Positions 1 to 10,754 of a stretch of 64,000 nucleotides of DNA are shown piece after piece. This stretch comes from Pelagibius sp050043265 (GTDB taxonomy: Bacteria; Pseudomonadota; Alphaproteobacteria; Kiloniellales; Kiloniellaceae): NCBI GenBank assembly GCA_050043265.1, contig JBHJIR010000015.1, forward strand, positions 38,195-102,194, written 5' to 3'. Numbering within the stretch: the first letter of the stretch is position 1; every line of letters begins with the position of its first letter. Position numbers and translations under genes: made by a program. The notes under the pieces are model-generated. The model saw only the letters and a list, made by a program, of their open reading frames with translations, made no database searches and was not told the DNA's origin.

Positions 1-573
1 GCCGGCAAAGCCCCACACCCAGACCAGGGTGCCGTCCGACGCCAGCCCGTAATCGCCGGTGCCCGTCAGCAGGTCACCCGGAGGGCCCTGGCGCGAGTAG
101 TCCTGGCTGGCCCCATCGGTATCTTCGAAGAAAGTCGCAACCGCACCGGCCGCGACCCCGTAAGCCGCCTGAAAAGCGCCGCTCGTGTCGGCGCCGAAGG
201 TGTAGCTGAAGATGTCGTCAGCGGTTCCGCCCAAGCCGTCAAGGCCGACCGACTGGAACGTCTTGGAGGTAACCTCGACGCGGAACACACCCGTCAGCTC
301 GTTGACGGTGCCCGCGGTCAGGGACGCACCACCGGGGTTCGCCGCGTTCTCGATCGTGCCCCACTTGATGATGCCCTGCAGGTAGTCACCGACATCAAGC
401 GTACCGTTGCCGTTGTTGTCGATCAGCTCTTCCGCGTCGTTGTCGGAGACCAGGTTATCGCCCGGGGCGAAGAAACCACCCGGCGAAGAGGCGGCCTGCG
501 CGGCCCCGATCGACATGAAACCCGCCACGGCGAGCGCGGCAGTCGTCAGTCCAAATTGCTTTCCGTACTTCAT
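1..573 (-). CDS. Secreted protein, 3' end outside window; likely PEP-CTERM-type substrate
   Basis: Only the first 191 codons are present, running off the left edge without a stop. The ATG at 573 is preceded by a purine-rich GGAAGGGG about 8 bases upstream. The N-terminus (MKYGKQFGLTTAALAVAGFM, then SIGAAQA) is a clear Sec signal peptide with an AQA cleavage site. The mature part is acidic, Gly/Asp/Asn-rich, with an EF-hand-like stretch DNNGNGTLDVGDYL near residues 51-64 that may bind calcium. I do not recognise the family. Proximity to prsT/prsK/prsR and the sigma-54 promoter at 645-659 suggest an XrtA/PEP-CTERM substrate, but the C-terminal sorting signal would lie outside the window, so this is inference. 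Confidence 0.75.
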   Translation of the reverse strand, partial: MKYGKQFGLTTAALAVAGFMSIGAAQAASSPGGFFAPGDNLVSDNDAEELIDNNGNGTLDVGDYLQGIIKWGTIENAANPGGASLTAGTVNELTGVFRVEVTSKTFQSVGLDGLGGTADDIFSYTFGADTSGAFQAAYGVAAGAVATFFEDTDGASQDYSRQGPPGDLLTGTGDYGLASDGTLVWVWGFAG

Positions 574-644
574 CACTAGCCCCTTCCAGTTTGTCGCTAT
601 GGGCTCAAAAAAAATGTCACCCGTGAGGGTACGGACACATAAAA

Positions 645-659
645 GCAATTAGCGTGCCA
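645..659 (-). promoter_or_regulatory. Sigma-54 (RpoN) -24/-12 promoter for the gene at 1-573
   Basis: Read on the minus strand the sequence is TGGCACGCTAATTGC. It matches the RpoN consensus TGGCACG-N4-TTGC at every fixed position, with GG and GC exactly 10 bases apart. Transcription would start near 634, giving a 5' leader of about 60 bases before the ATG at 573. RpoN promoters need an AAA+ activator, and the sigma-54 activator gene prsR is about 5.5 kb away. It is the only perfect -24/-12 element I found in the intergenic regions. Confidence 0.88.
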
Positions 660-732
660 GAACAAAGACGGAAAATTATCTCCATTAAATCAAATGCTTA
701 ACAAGAAGGCCCGTTTTGCCTCGTTGGAGGCC

Positions 733-747
733 GTAAGGTTTCTTTAC
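733..747. promoter_or_regulatory. Inverted repeat upstream of the sigma-54 promoter; candidate activator site
   Basis: GTAAGG-TTT-CTTTAC is an imperfect dyad (5 of 6 pairs) about 75-90 bases upstream of the -24 element, the usual distance for an enhancer-binding protein. That PrsR binds here is inference from position and symmetry only. Confidence 0.35.
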
Positions 748-901
748 ACTTTTTGAAGGGAAAAGCGGGGCGGCACGGGCGCGGGGGCGGGAGGAACCGC
801 CCCCAGATACGACCCACACCATATATTCTTTTTAGATCAACAGGTTAGAGCCCAGACCCCAGGAATATCGGCGCGCCGGAGGTTGTTTACGATGTTTACA
901 G

Positions 902-949
902 GGGCATTCTCCCCGGCACCGCGCCTGGGCGTCGCCGGGGAGAATGCCC
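902..949 (-). terminator. Large perfect stem-loop at the 3' end of prsT
   Basis: Bases 902-917 (GGGCATTCTCCCCGGC) pair perfectly with 934-949 around a 16-base loop. The stem lies directly behind the prsT stop codon. There is no following U-tract on the minus strand, so it may protect the 3' end or act with Rho rather than terminate intrinsically. Confidence 0.55.
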
Positions 950-951
950 GC

Positions 952-3918
952 TTAGTCGGCGAGCTGGCGCCGCAGATCCTCGGCCGCCTGGCGGCCGCCG
1001 AAACCGCCGGGCTGCGTGAGGATCCGGTCCAGCAGCTGCCGGGCCCGCTCTGTCTCGTTGCTGGCGGCAAGAGCCTGGGCCAGGTGAAAGGCGATCTCCC
1101 GGTTATCGGGCGCCAGGGCGTTCGACTTCTCAAGCAATGCCAAGGCGTCCCCCTCGCTGCCGCGGGCCATGTGGATAAGTCCCAGCGTATCAAGGACATA
1201 AGGGTTGTCGCCCGCCAGTTCCCGGGCCCCCTCGGCCATCGCCAGAGCCTCGTCATTCCTGCCGCCGTCGTGGAGCAACATGGCCAGGTCGTTCCTGGCC
1301 GCCCAGTTGTCGGACTCCTTGTCGATGACCGCGCGCAGCACCGTCTCGGCCTTGTCGTCCGCGCCGATCGCCCGTTCGCTGCTCGCCAGCAGCAAGGCGA
1401 CCTGCAGGTCTTCCGGGTTGGCCTGGTACCAGTCGCGCAACACCGCAGCGGCGGATTGAGGCTCATTGCTGGCCCAGTACGCCTGAGCCATCCCGACAGA
1501 GATCTCACGAGCCGTCGGGCCGCGAAGCTCCTGGAGCCCGCCACGGGCCGCCTCCAGCTTCTCCAGCCCCTCCCCGACATCCCCTCGCGCGATAGCGATC
1601 TGGCCGGCAAGGTTCAGGATATCGACGTCGTCCGCAACGGTCGCGGGCGCTGTCGCGACCAGGGTTACGGCTTTGTCCGTCTCAGCCGATTGGATTGCCA
1701 GCCGGATCGCGGTCGTCCGCGCCTCGACATTCTCCGGTTCAAGCTCGATCGCACGGTCCAGGGCCGCGGATGCCTTGGGGATTTCGTTGTTATCCAGGTA
1801 GGACCGGGCCAGCCAGAACTGAACGTCGGCCGACCCCGGCGCCAGCACCGCGGTACGCTCCAGGGTCGCAAGGGCATTCTGAACCTGGCCAAGGCCCCGC
1901 TCGGCCTCCGCCTGCAGGAACAGGCCATCGATATTGTCCGGCCGCTTCTGCAGCAGTTCGCCCAGTTGATCCTGGGCTGCCGTGTAGTCCTGCTCGGCAA
2001 GCGCCAGACGGGCAAGCCCGAGGTAGGCTGCCGGTGCGCCGCTGCCCTTTTCCAGAATGTCATGATACTTCCGGGTCGCCGCGTCGCTGTTTCCCCGCAA
2101 CTCGTCCAGCCGGGCCAATCGCAGCAATGCCGTCTCGTTTTCCGGACTGGCCGCCAGCGCGCGCTGCAGGTATTCGTCGGCGGCGTCATAGATCTCTTCG
2201 CCGGTCTCCAGGGCGGCATAGTCGATCAGCATCTTCACGTTGTCGGGATGCCGCTCCAAAGCCTTGTCCATGAAGCTTCTCGCTTCGTCGACCCGGCCTT
2301 GCATGCGCAGAATCGTGGCCACGTTATCGGCGACCGAGATATCGTCGGGCGCCTTTTCCAGGGCACGCTCGAAGGCCGCCTCGGCTTCGCTCAGCTTTCC
2401 GGAATCGACCAGCGCGACCCCCATCAGAACGTCGCCCGAGGGACTATCCGGAAACTTGCTCCGGACGCTGTCTGACAGCGACAGAGCGTCCTCCAGGTTG
2501 CGTTGGCGAAGATAGGCGTAGAACAGGCGCTCGTAGTGCGGCAAAGCATCCGGCGCCAGAGAGACTGCATTTTTGAGCGCATCGATCGCGCCCTCCATGT
2601 CTCCCCCCCGCATCCGTACCGAGCCGAGACGGCTCTGGATCGCAGCGTTGTCCGGCGCGCTCAACGCCAGCTTTTCCAGATAGGCGAGCGCCGCGGCATT
2701 GTCGCCCGATGCCAGCGCCGTCCGCGCGAGCATCGATAGATACTCGCCCTTCTCCGGCACCTCGATCTCCTCCGAGCCGACGACCTCATAGGCCTTCTCG
2801 GGCTCGCCGAGCCGCAACAGGGTCGCGCCCAGAACCATGCGGGTCATCGCATCTTTCGGGACGCGCACGAGATGGGACTCCAGGTACTTTCGCGCCTGCT
2901 CATACTGTTGGAGTTGGTAGGCACTGTAGCCGGCGATAATTTCAGCCTGGGGCTGGCTTCGGATGCGCGCCAGCACCTGGTCTGCCGACACTTTCGCCTC
3001 GGCGAAACGGCCCTGCAGAAATTGGACGATGCCTTCGTGCAGGACGATGACCAGGTTGTCGGGCTGCACCGACTTCAGGGACTTAACCGTCGCCTCGGCA
3101 CTCTCGAGGTTGCCTTGCAGAATGTAGGACTGGACCAGCGCCAATCTGGGCTCGAGCTGCGTTTGATCAAGTTCGATCGCCCGGACAAAGTGTTGGATCG
3201 CCTCATCGAAACGGCGCTGCTGATAGAACCACTGGCCCTCGACCAGCGACAGCAGATACTCTTCCTTGCCGAGGGCGAGCGCGCTGTCCAGGTCCTGACG
3301 GGCGCTGTCGGAATCGCCAAGGGTCAGGGCCAGCCGCGCCCTCAGCGCCAGGGCGCGCACATCGGTCTCGCGGGCAAGAACCCGGTCGAACACGGCCTTG
3401 GCTTCATCGTAGCGCCCCAGTTCCAGCAGCGCCGCGCCTCTGGCGACGTAGAGGTCGCGCTCGATGGGGGAAACGATGGGATTGTCCGGGACGACGCTGT
3501 CCAGAACCGCATCGAACTGACGCATTTTCAGCCGGGCATAGGCCAGCATGAGGTCGAGTTCGTCGCTTTGGTAGTTCAGTTCCTTCGCGCGCAGCAGTTC
3601 CTTCTCAGCGCCCGGTGCATCGCCGAGCTTCAACAGAACGCTACCCAGAAGGAAGCGTGCCTCGGCATTGTTGGGATCGCGCTGCAGCGCGTTTTTCAGC
3701 TCGATATTCGCGGACCTCAGGTCGCCTTCTTCAAGGTACTCCTGAGCACGCTCGACGAAGGTCGTGGCCTGGGCCTGAGGCACCAGACCGGCGCCGGAGC
3801 CTGCCAGCACCGAGAGAACCAGCAGGACAGCGAACCAGCCCGCCGGAAGGATCTGCCTTATCGGCCCCAAGCGTTCGCCCGCCATCGTCCCGCGCTCTCC
3901 AGCCTCTGCGTCAACCAT
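952..3918 (-). CDS. prsT: PEP-CTERM system TPR-repeat protein PrsT
   Basis: 988 aa, a length typical of the XrtA-associated TPR family PrsT (TIGR02917). ATG at 3918 follows an AGGAGAGG ribosome site. The N-terminus carries a signal peptide (hydrophobic residues about 28-48, ending PQAQA), so the protein is exported to the periplasm or envelope. The rest is a near-continuous array of 34-residue TPR units, many with the A-x-x-x-P spacing (AIELDQTQLEPRLALV, ALKNAVSLAPDALPHYERL). PrsT proteins are thought to act as scaffolds in EPS assembly or protein sorting; the exact role is not established. It is divergent from prsK across a 209-base gap. A weaker paralogue lies at 49631-52027. Confidence 0.9.
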   Translation of the reverse strand: MVDAEAGERGTMAGERLGPIRQILPAGWFAVLLVLSVLAGSGAGLVPQAQATTFVERAQEYLEEGDLRSANIELKNALQRDPNNAEARFLLGSVLLKLGDAPGAEKELLRAKELNYQSDELDLMLAYARLKMRQFDAVLDSVVPDNPIVSPIERDLYVARGAALLELGRYDEAKAVFDRVLARETDVRALALRARLALTLGDSDSARQDLDSALALGKEEYLLSLVEGQWFYQQRRFDEAIQHFVRAIELDQTQLEPRLALVQSYILQGNLESAEATVKSLKSVQPDNLVIVLHEGIVQFLQGRFAEAKVSADQVLARIRSQPQAEIIAGYSAYQLQQYEQARKYLESHLVRVPKDAMTRMVLGATLLRLGEPEKAYEVVGSEEIEVPEKGEYLSMLARTALASGDNAAALAYLEKLALSAPDNAAIQSRLGSVRMRGGDMEGAIDALKNAVSLAPDALPHYERLFYAYLRQRNLEDALSLSDSVRSKFPDSPSGDVLMGVALVDSGKLSEAEAAFERALEKAPDDISVADNVATILRMQGRVDEARSFMDKALERHPDNVKMLIDYAALETGEEIYDAADEYLQRALAASPENETALLRLARLDELRGNSDAATRKYHDILEKGSGAPAAYLGLARLALAEQDYTAAQDQLGELLQKRPDNIDGLFLQAEAERGLGQVQNALATLERTAVLAPGSADVQFWLARSYLDNNEIPKASAALDRAIELEPENVEARTTAIRLAIQSAETDKAVTLVATAPATVADDVDILNLAGQIAIARGDVGEGLEKLEAARGGLQELRGPTAREISVGMAQAYWASNEPQSAAAVLRDWYQANPEDLQVALLLASSERAIGADDKAETVLRAVIDKESDNWAARNDLAMLLHDGGRNDEALAMAEGARELAGDNPYVLDTLGLIHMARGSEGDALALLEKSNALAPDNREIAFHLAQALAASNETERARQLLDRILTQPGGFGGRQAAEDLRRQLAD

Positions 3919-4029
3919 AAAACCGGCCTCTCCTCTTCGGTACTCGCCGCGACAAACCCGTCATATTCCGGCACCTTATCATTTAGTATAGGCCGAATGC
4001 CGTCCCGATCAAAGCCAAGCGCAGTCGAC

Positions 4030-4044
4030 GCAACGCTTTGACCT
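4030..4044 (-). promoter_or_regulatory. Weak sigma-54-like element upstream of prsT
   Basis: Minus-strand AGGTCAAAGCGTTGC keeps the GG-N10-GC spacing and the TTGC of the -12 element, but the -24 half is poor. Listed because it is the only such spacing in the 209-base prsT/prsK divergent region. Confidence 0.25.
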
Positions 4045-4127
4045 AGAATACTTTTATCGCTTATCGACGTTCCCGGCCGAGCGAATTTTATTCATTTCGC
4101 CGCCGCTCCTTCATGGCATAAATAGGC

Positions 4128-6185
4128 ATGGAACTCTTGGTAGGGTACATAGGATTCTCCGCGGCGGCGTTGGCCTATCTGGGACTCGCAATCTACTATC
4201 TGCTGCGCGGGCGCTGGGGCGGACACGGCCCCTACCTGCTGGCGGCGAGCCTGCTCACGGCCGCCTGGGCGGCCGTTTCCCTCCTCGGCCACGATGTCAT
4301 TCCGCGCTATCCCGGCACCGCTTTGGCCCTCCGCCACCTGGCCATGCTCGCCTGGGTCTGGCTCCTCTGGCACATCGTGGCCTCTCACGGCCCCTACCGT
4401 AGAAACTATCCCCGCCGGCTGCGGGTTGCCTGGGTACTGATCGGGGTATTCAGCCTTGCCGCGGTATCCCTTATTGCAGTCCAACTCGTCCTCATGGAGC
4501 GATCGGCACAACCCTCAATAGCGGTCGGCCTCTGCATCTCGATCATCGGGCTTTCATTGACCGAGACGCTCTATCGCGGGTTTCACGCGGAAGAGCGTTG
4601 GGGCATAAAGTTTCTGTGCCTGGCGACCGGCGGGCGCTTCGTCTACGACACCTTCCTCTACGGTGAAGGCTTTCTCTTCCAGGCGCTGGATCCGGCCTAC
4701 CTCGAAGCCCGCGGTCTGGCACAGGCCCTCGTCGTTCCCTTCTTCGCGATCAATATCCGAAGAAGCGAGGCGCGCCACTTCGCGCGCGGCCTCTCCCGGC
4801 GCCTGGTCTTCGGCTCGACGGTCGTTTTCGGCGCGGGCCTCTACCTGTCCTTGATGGCCGGCTCGGCGTACTACGTGCGCGTGGCCGGCGGCGCCTGGGG
4901 CAGCGCCGTACAGAACGTCTTTCTCTTCGCCGCGGTGCTGCTGCTCGCCGTTGCCCTGCTCTCCGGCACCTTCCGAGCCCGCCTGCGCCGCTTCCTGTCG
5001 CACCACGTCCTCAGCGACAAATACGACTACCGCGCGGAGTGGTTGCGCTTCACCGACCGCCTCGCCCAGTCCGGCACGTCGGAGACCTTCGACCGGCGCA
5101 TCCTGCGGGCTCTGGCCGACATCGTCGACAGCCCGGCCGGCGCCCTGTGGGACCTCGGCGAGACGCACCTGCCGATCGCCGCGGGCTGGAACCTTTCGCC
5201 GGCCAGCCTCGTTGATCTGGAGGTCAAGGCGCTCGCCGGCTACTTCGCCGAACAGGATCAGGTTATCGAGATTTCCCAGGCTGCCCCCTTCCCGGAAGAC
5301 GCGCCGGCGGCCTGTCATGAGCTGGCCGAGGCCCTGCGCCGCATCCCCGATGCCTGGGTGCTGGTGCCGCTCTGCCATCAGGGCCGGCTGCTCGCGCTGC
5401 TGCTGCTGACACGCTCGCGTTCCGGCGAGCCGCTCAGCCCGGAAGACAGCGAGCTGCTGCAGATCGCCAGCCGCCAGGCCGCCGGTTATCTGTCGGAGCA
5501 GCGCGCCGCGCGGGCCCTGGCCGAGGTGCGCGAGTTCGAGAAGTTCAATCAGCGCTATGCCTTCGTCACCCACGACATCAAGAACCTGGTGAGCCAGCTG
5601 TCGCTGATGCTGCGCAACGCGGAAAAGCACGGCGGCCGCCAGGAATTCCAGGCGGACATGCTGGAAACCGTGCAGTCGGCGGTCGGCCGCATGAACCACC
5701 TGATGGAACGTCTGAAGGACGACCCCGGGCCCAACGAAGTCGAAGCGGTCGCCGTGAAGCCGCTGATCGAGAAGCTGAGCGAGGAGCACAAGATCAACGG
5801 CGTCGACGTCCGGATCGAATGCCCGGCCAGCCTGGCCGCCCTCAGGGTCCGCGCCGACGCCCGCCGGGTCGATGCCATCCTGCGCCACCTGTTCCAGAAC
5901 GCGCTGGAAGCCGCGGGCGACCAGGGCAGCATTGTCATCGGCCTCAGGCGGGACAGGAATTTCGCCGTCATCGAGGTCCGCGATTCGGGCCAGGGCATGG
6001 ATCTGGATTTCATCCGCAGCGAGCTGTTCCGCCCCTTCCGCTCCACCAAGCACGGCGGCATGGGCATCGGCGCCTTCCAATGCCGGGCCTACGCCCGCGA
6101 GCTGGGCGGCGATCTGGAGGCGATCAGCAGCGTCGGCGCCGGCACCACCATGCGGGTCACGCTCCCCATGTTGCGCGAGGCCTGA
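4128..6185 (+). CDS. prsK: PEP-CTERM system histidine kinase PrsK
   Basis: 685 aa. The first ~290 residues form a membrane domain of about eight hydrophobic segments. A GAF-like region follows (about 310-460), then the dimerisation box FVTHDIKN with the predicted phospho-acceptor His482. An HATPase domain closes the protein: N-box LRHLFQNALEAA with Asn591, G1 box RDSGQGMD with Asp619, and a GGMGIG glycine loop near the C-terminus. This order (multi-TM, GAF, HisKA/HATPase) is diagnostic of TIGR02916. It is expected to phosphorylate PrsR, whose gene starts 20 bases downstream, so the two are almost certainly co-transcribed. The activating signal is unknown. Confidence 0.92.
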   Translation: MELLVGYIGFSAAALAYLGLAIYYLLRGRWGGHGPYLLAASLLTAAWAAVSLLGHDVIPRYPGTALALRHLAMLAWVWLLWHIVASHGPYRRNYPRRLRVAWVLIGVFSLAAVSLIAVQLVLMERSAQPSIAVGLCISIIGLSLTETLYRGFHAEERWGIKFLCLATGGRFVYDTFLYGEGFLFQALDPAYLEARGLAQALVVPFFAINIRRSEARHFARGLSRRLVFGSTVVFGAGLYLSLMAGSAYYVRVAGGAWGSAVQNVFLFAAVLLLAVALLSGTFRARLRRFLSHHVLSDKYDYRAEWLRFTDRLAQSGTSETFDRRILRALADIVDSPAGALWDLGETHLPIAAGWNLSPASLVDLEVKALAGYFAEQDQVIEISQAAPFPEDAPAACHELAEALRRIPDAWVLVPLCHQGRLLALLLLTRSRSGEPLSPEDSELLQIASRQAAGYLSEQRAARALAEVREFEKFNQRYAFVTHDIKNLVSQLSLMLRNAEKHGGRQEFQADMLETVQSAVGRMNHLMERLKDDPGPNEVEAVAVKPLIEKLSEEHKINGVDVRIECPASLAALRVRADARRVDAILRHLFQNALEAAGDQGSIVIGLRRDRNFAVIEVRDSGQGMDLDFIRSELFRPFRSTKHGGMGIGAFQCRAYARELGGDLEAISSVGAGTTMRVTLPMLREA

Positions 6186-6205
6186 AACTGTGTTGATTGA
6201 CAGTC

Positions 6206-7567
<1,362 letters not shown>

Positions 7568-7599
7568 GGCGGTGCGCGGGCCGCGAGCCGCGGGCGCCT

Positions 7600-8811
7600 C
7601 TAGGCCGTCTGCTTTTTCCGTGCCTCGTACCGCGCCAGGCAGTCCGCAATCAGGCCGTCCATCCTGTTCATCGAACTGGACCAGCTGTGGTGGGATTCGA
7701 CGCGGGCCCGGCCGGCGGCGCCCAGGCGCTGCCGCGCCCCGGCATCCTCCATCAGTCCGAGAATCTTATCGGCATAGTCCTGCGGGGCCTCGGCGACCAG
7801 CAGGTGCTCGCCCGCCACGGCGTCAACGCCGGCGACCGCCTCCGGGCTGGTCACCACCGGAACGCCCATGGCCATGGCCTCCAGGATCTTGTTCTGGGTG
7901 CCGCGCGCGATGGAAAGCGGCGCGACGTTGACCGCGGAGCGGCGCACATGGTCGCGCACGTCCGGCACCGTCCCCGTCACGGAAATGCCGTCGCGCTCGG
8001 CCAGCCGCGTCACCTCGGCAGGCGGGTCGGCCCCAATGATGGCGAGGGTCGCCGTCGGCCGGTGCCGGCGGATCAGGGGAAACACCTCGTCGCAGAAGAA
8101 CTCCATCGCGTGCTGGTTCGGGAAGTAGTCCATGCGCCCGACGAAGGAGATCGCGTCGGGGTCGTAAGGCTCGGCCCCGGGCGAGAAATAATCCAGGTCC
8201 ACGCCGTTGGGGAACCAATCGCTGGGCGTATCGACGCCGAAGCCGCGCAGCGTTTCCACCTCTGCCTTTGTGATGCAGGTACACAGGTCGAATTCGCGCG
8301 CGAGCGCCTTTTCAGCCGCGGCCATCTTGCTGCCTTCCAGCCAGTAGCCGAGCGACAGCGGGAAAGGTTTGAAGTGGCGATAGAGCAGCCACTTCTGGGA
8401 GTCCATGTCGCCGAAATCGAGGATCTTCGGAATGCCCTTGACCTGGCTGACATAGGGCGCCACCGAGGAACAGTGGACGAAGATCAGGTCGAAGCTGTCC
8501 CGGCGCAGGCGCTCTTGAATCATCCTCTCCAGCGGCTTGTCGTAGAAATAGGCCATGGAGGACGGCGTCGGCGTCGGCAGGTAGGCGATCATCCGCGCCC
8601 AGGCCGCCGGCTCGCTCACCTGCCCCATCATGAAGTCGTCGCAGTAGGGCGCGATGCCGCGGCCGGCCTCGGCTTCTTCGGGCGACCGCGCCAACGAGGC
8701 CACGACAACCTCGTGCTGCTGGCTGAGGTGGCGGATCATGTTGAAGGGCCGGATCTTGCCGCCGCGCGCCGGCGGAAAGGGAAAGCGGTGACAGACGTAA
8801 AGGATTCTCAT
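7600..8811 (-). CDS. XrtA/PEP-CTERM-associated glycosyltransferase (TIGR03087 family)
   Basis: 403 aa, GT-B fold, GT4-like. Start ATG at 8811 overlaps the amidotransferase stop (ATGA), indicating translational coupling; the open frame extends further upstream only as antisense-like sequence. N-terminal MRILYVCHRFPFPPARGGKI and the PNGVDLDYFSP and ARGTQNKILEAMAMGVPVV segments are typical of the sugar transferase that co-occurs with exosortase A loci. It would add one sugar of the repeat unit in the cytoplasm. It is the last gene of the leftward operon that starts at 13339 and is convergent with prsR, 32 bases apart. Confidence 0.88.
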   Translation of the reverse strand: MRILYVCHRFPFPPARGGKIRPFNMIRHLSQQHEVVVASLARSPEEAEAGRGIAPYCDDFMMGQVSEPAAWARMIAYLPTPTPSSMAYFYDKPLERMIQERLRRDSFDLIFVHCSSVAPYVSQVKGIPKILDFGDMDSQKWLLYRHFKPFPLSLGYWLEGSKMAAAEKALAREFDLCTCITKAEVETLRGFGVDTPSDWFPNGVDLDYFSPGAEPYDPDAISFVGRMDYFPNQHAMEFFCDEVFPLIRRHRPTATLAIIGADPPAEVTRLAERDGISVTGTVPDVRDHVRRSAVNVAPLSIARGTQNKILEAMAMGVPVVTSPEAVAGVDAVAGEHLLVAEAPQDYADKILGLMEDAGARQRLGAAGRARVESHHSWSSSMNRMDGLIADCLARYEARKKQTA

Positions 8812-10748
8812 TCGGCGGCCGAGACCTCCGCGGTCAGCTCTTCGGAGAGGGCCGCAGGATCGCGGCCATCGAGATAGATCTGCGACCAGATCTCCAGGTT
8901 CAGCAGGGCCAACAGGTGGTCGGTGTGGTCCTCCCGGTTGGCCAGGTGCAGGGCAATCGTTTCCTCGACCACCGGCCAGGCGAGCAGACCGCGCGCTTCG
9001 ACCGACTGCTTCGTCAGCAGCCGGTGCATTACCGTCTTCAGGTCGTCCTTCAGCCAGGCGCCGATCGGGGCGCCGAAGCCGCGCTTCTTGCGGTCCAGGA
9101 TGCTGCGCGGCAGGACGCCGTCCAGGGCCCGCTTCATCAAACTCTTCAGGTTGCGGCCGTCGATGCGCAGGGCGGCCGGCACCCGCGCGGCCAGTTCGAC
9201 CAGTTCGTGATTCAGCAGCGGCACGCGGCATTCCAGCGAGCTGGCCATGGTCATCTTGTCGGTCAGCATCAGCAGGTCGTTGGGCATCTGCGTCATCAGA
9301 TCGACCCGCATCAGCCGGTTCAGGCCGTCGCCCGCCGTCGCCGCGGCAAAGGCCGTCTCCAGGCTGTCGATCCGCCCGGCCTGCGCTTCCTTCATCAGGC
9401 GCCGCAAACTGTCGTGCCCGAACACCTGAACATAACTGCGGTAGCGCTCCTCGAAAGGCAGGTCGTGCGAGGCGACGAAGGTGCGGGCATAACGCGCGAC
9501 GCTCGACAGCTTGCCGTGCCGGTCGCTCGGCAGGGCCTGCACCAGCGGCGCGATCAGCGCCTGGCGCATCCAGCCCGGCACGCGCTGATACTGGCCCGCG
9601 TAGTAGTCGCCGAGATAGCGGTTGTAGCCGCCGAACAGTTCATCGCCGCCGACACCCGACAGAATGACCGTAACGTCCTGGCGCGCGAACTCCGACACCA
9701 GGTAGGTCGTCGCCAGGGCGGAATCGGCGACCGGCTCGTCCATGTGCCAGGCCAGCTTGGGCAGCAGCCGCGCGACATCCGGCCGCACGATGATCTCGCG
9801 GTGGTCGGTGCCGAAGCTCTCGGCAACCTGCCGCGCGTACGGCAGCTCGTTGTAGACCTCGCCCGCGGCGTCGCCCTGGAAGCCGATCGAGTAGGTCTTC
9901 ACCGGGCGGTCGCTGTGGCGCGCCATGAAGGCGACGATGGCGCTGGAGTCGACACCGCCGCTCAAGAAGGCGCCCAGCGGCACGTCGCTGACCATCTCCG
10001 ACACCACGGCGGCCTCGATCGCCGCGCGCAGGCGCGCAGCCCAGTCCGCCTCGCTCAGCGTCTCATCGGCTTCGGCCGGGACCTGCCAGTAGGTCTCGAT
10101 GCGATAGCCGCCGTTTTCGCAGACCAGCAGACTGGCCGGCGGCAGCTTGCGGATCCCCTTGAACAGGGTCTGGTCCCTGCCGCTGTAGCCGAAGCTCAGA
10201 TAGTCCTGCAGCGCGCCGGGATCGACCGCGCGCTCGACGCCGGGCAGCGTCAGCAGGGCCTTGATCTCGGAAGCGAAGGCCAGGCGGCCCTGGTGTTCCA
10301 TGAAATAGACCGGCTTGATGCCCAGGCGGTCGCGTCCCAGCACCAGCCGCCGCTTCGGCGCATCCCAGATGGCGAAGCCGAACATCCCGAGCAGCTTGTG
10401 GACGAAGTCCGTGCCGTGGCGCTGGTAGAGATGCACCAGCACCTCGGTGTCGCTGCCCGTGCGGAAGCGTGCCCCCTCGGCCTGCAGGTCCTTGCGCAAC
10501 TCCTGGAAGTTATAGATCTCGCCGTTGCAGACCGTCCAAAGGGTTTCGTCGGTGTTGGCGATCGGCTGGTGCCCGGTGCTGAGATCGATGATCGACAGCC
10601 GGCGCATGCCCATCGCCAGGCCCCGGTCCACATGGCGCCCTTCGTCGTCGGGCCCGCGGTGGAAGGTGTTCTTGGACATCGCATCCAGCAGCGCCGGATC
10701 GCAGTCCGCCCCTTCCCTCAGGGCCACGATGCCAAAGATTCCACACAT
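8808..10748 (-). CDS. XrtA/PEP-CTERM system amidotransferase (asparagine synthase-like)
   Basis: 646 aa. N-terminal class II glutaminase domain with catalytic Cys2 (MCGIFGIVAL) and the glutamine-pocket motif NGEIYNF; C-terminal ATP-pyrophosphatase domain with the SGGVDSSA P-loop near residue 260. This matches the exosortase-linked subfamily TIGR03108 rather than metabolic AsnB. Relatives in polysaccharide loci transfer ammonia from glutamine to a carboxylate, so a uronic acid of the EPS is a plausible substrate, made by the dehydrogenase encoded at 12023-13339 (inference). It lies 6 bases after the preceding GT gene and overlaps the next by 4 bases. Confidence 0.9.
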   Translation of the reverse strand: MCGIFGIVALREGADCDPALLDAMSKNTFHRGPDDEGRHVDRGLAMGMRRLSIIDLSTGHQPIANTDETLWTVCNGEIYNFQELRKDLQAEGARFRTGSDTEVLVHLYQRHGTDFVHKLLGMFGFAIWDAPKRRLVLGRDRLGIKPVYFMEHQGRLAFASEIKALLTLPGVERAVDPGALQDYLSFGYSGRDQTLFKGIRKLPPASLLVCENGGYRIETYWQVPAEADETLSEADWAARLRAAIEAAVVSEMVSDVPLGAFLSGGVDSSAIVAFMARHSDRPVKTYSIGFQGDAAGEVYNELPYARQVAESFGTDHREIIVRPDVARLLPKLAWHMDEPVADSALATTYLVSEFARQDVTVILSGVGGDELFGGYNRYLGDYYAGQYQRVPGWMRQALIAPLVQALPSDRHGKLSSVARYARTFVASHDLPFEERYRSYVQVFGHDSLRRLMKEAQAGRIDSLETAFAAATAGDGLNRLMRVDLMTQMPNDLLMLTDKMTMASSLECRVPLLNHELVELAARVPAALRIDGRNLKSLMKRALDGVLPRSILDRKKRGFGAPIGAWLKDDLKTVMHRLLTKQSVEARGLLAWPVVEETIALHLANREDHTDHLLALLNLEIWSQIYLDGRDPAALSEELTAEVSAAE

Positions 10749-10754
10749 GCAGAC

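Noticed and set aside
883..2475. 530-aa open frame on the plus strand
   Set aside because: Antisense shadow of prsT; low-complexity Arg/Gln/Leu-rich product, while the minus frame is a clear TPR protein. Similar long antisense frames at 4554-6080, 8916-10769 and 57144-59795 were rejected for the same reason.
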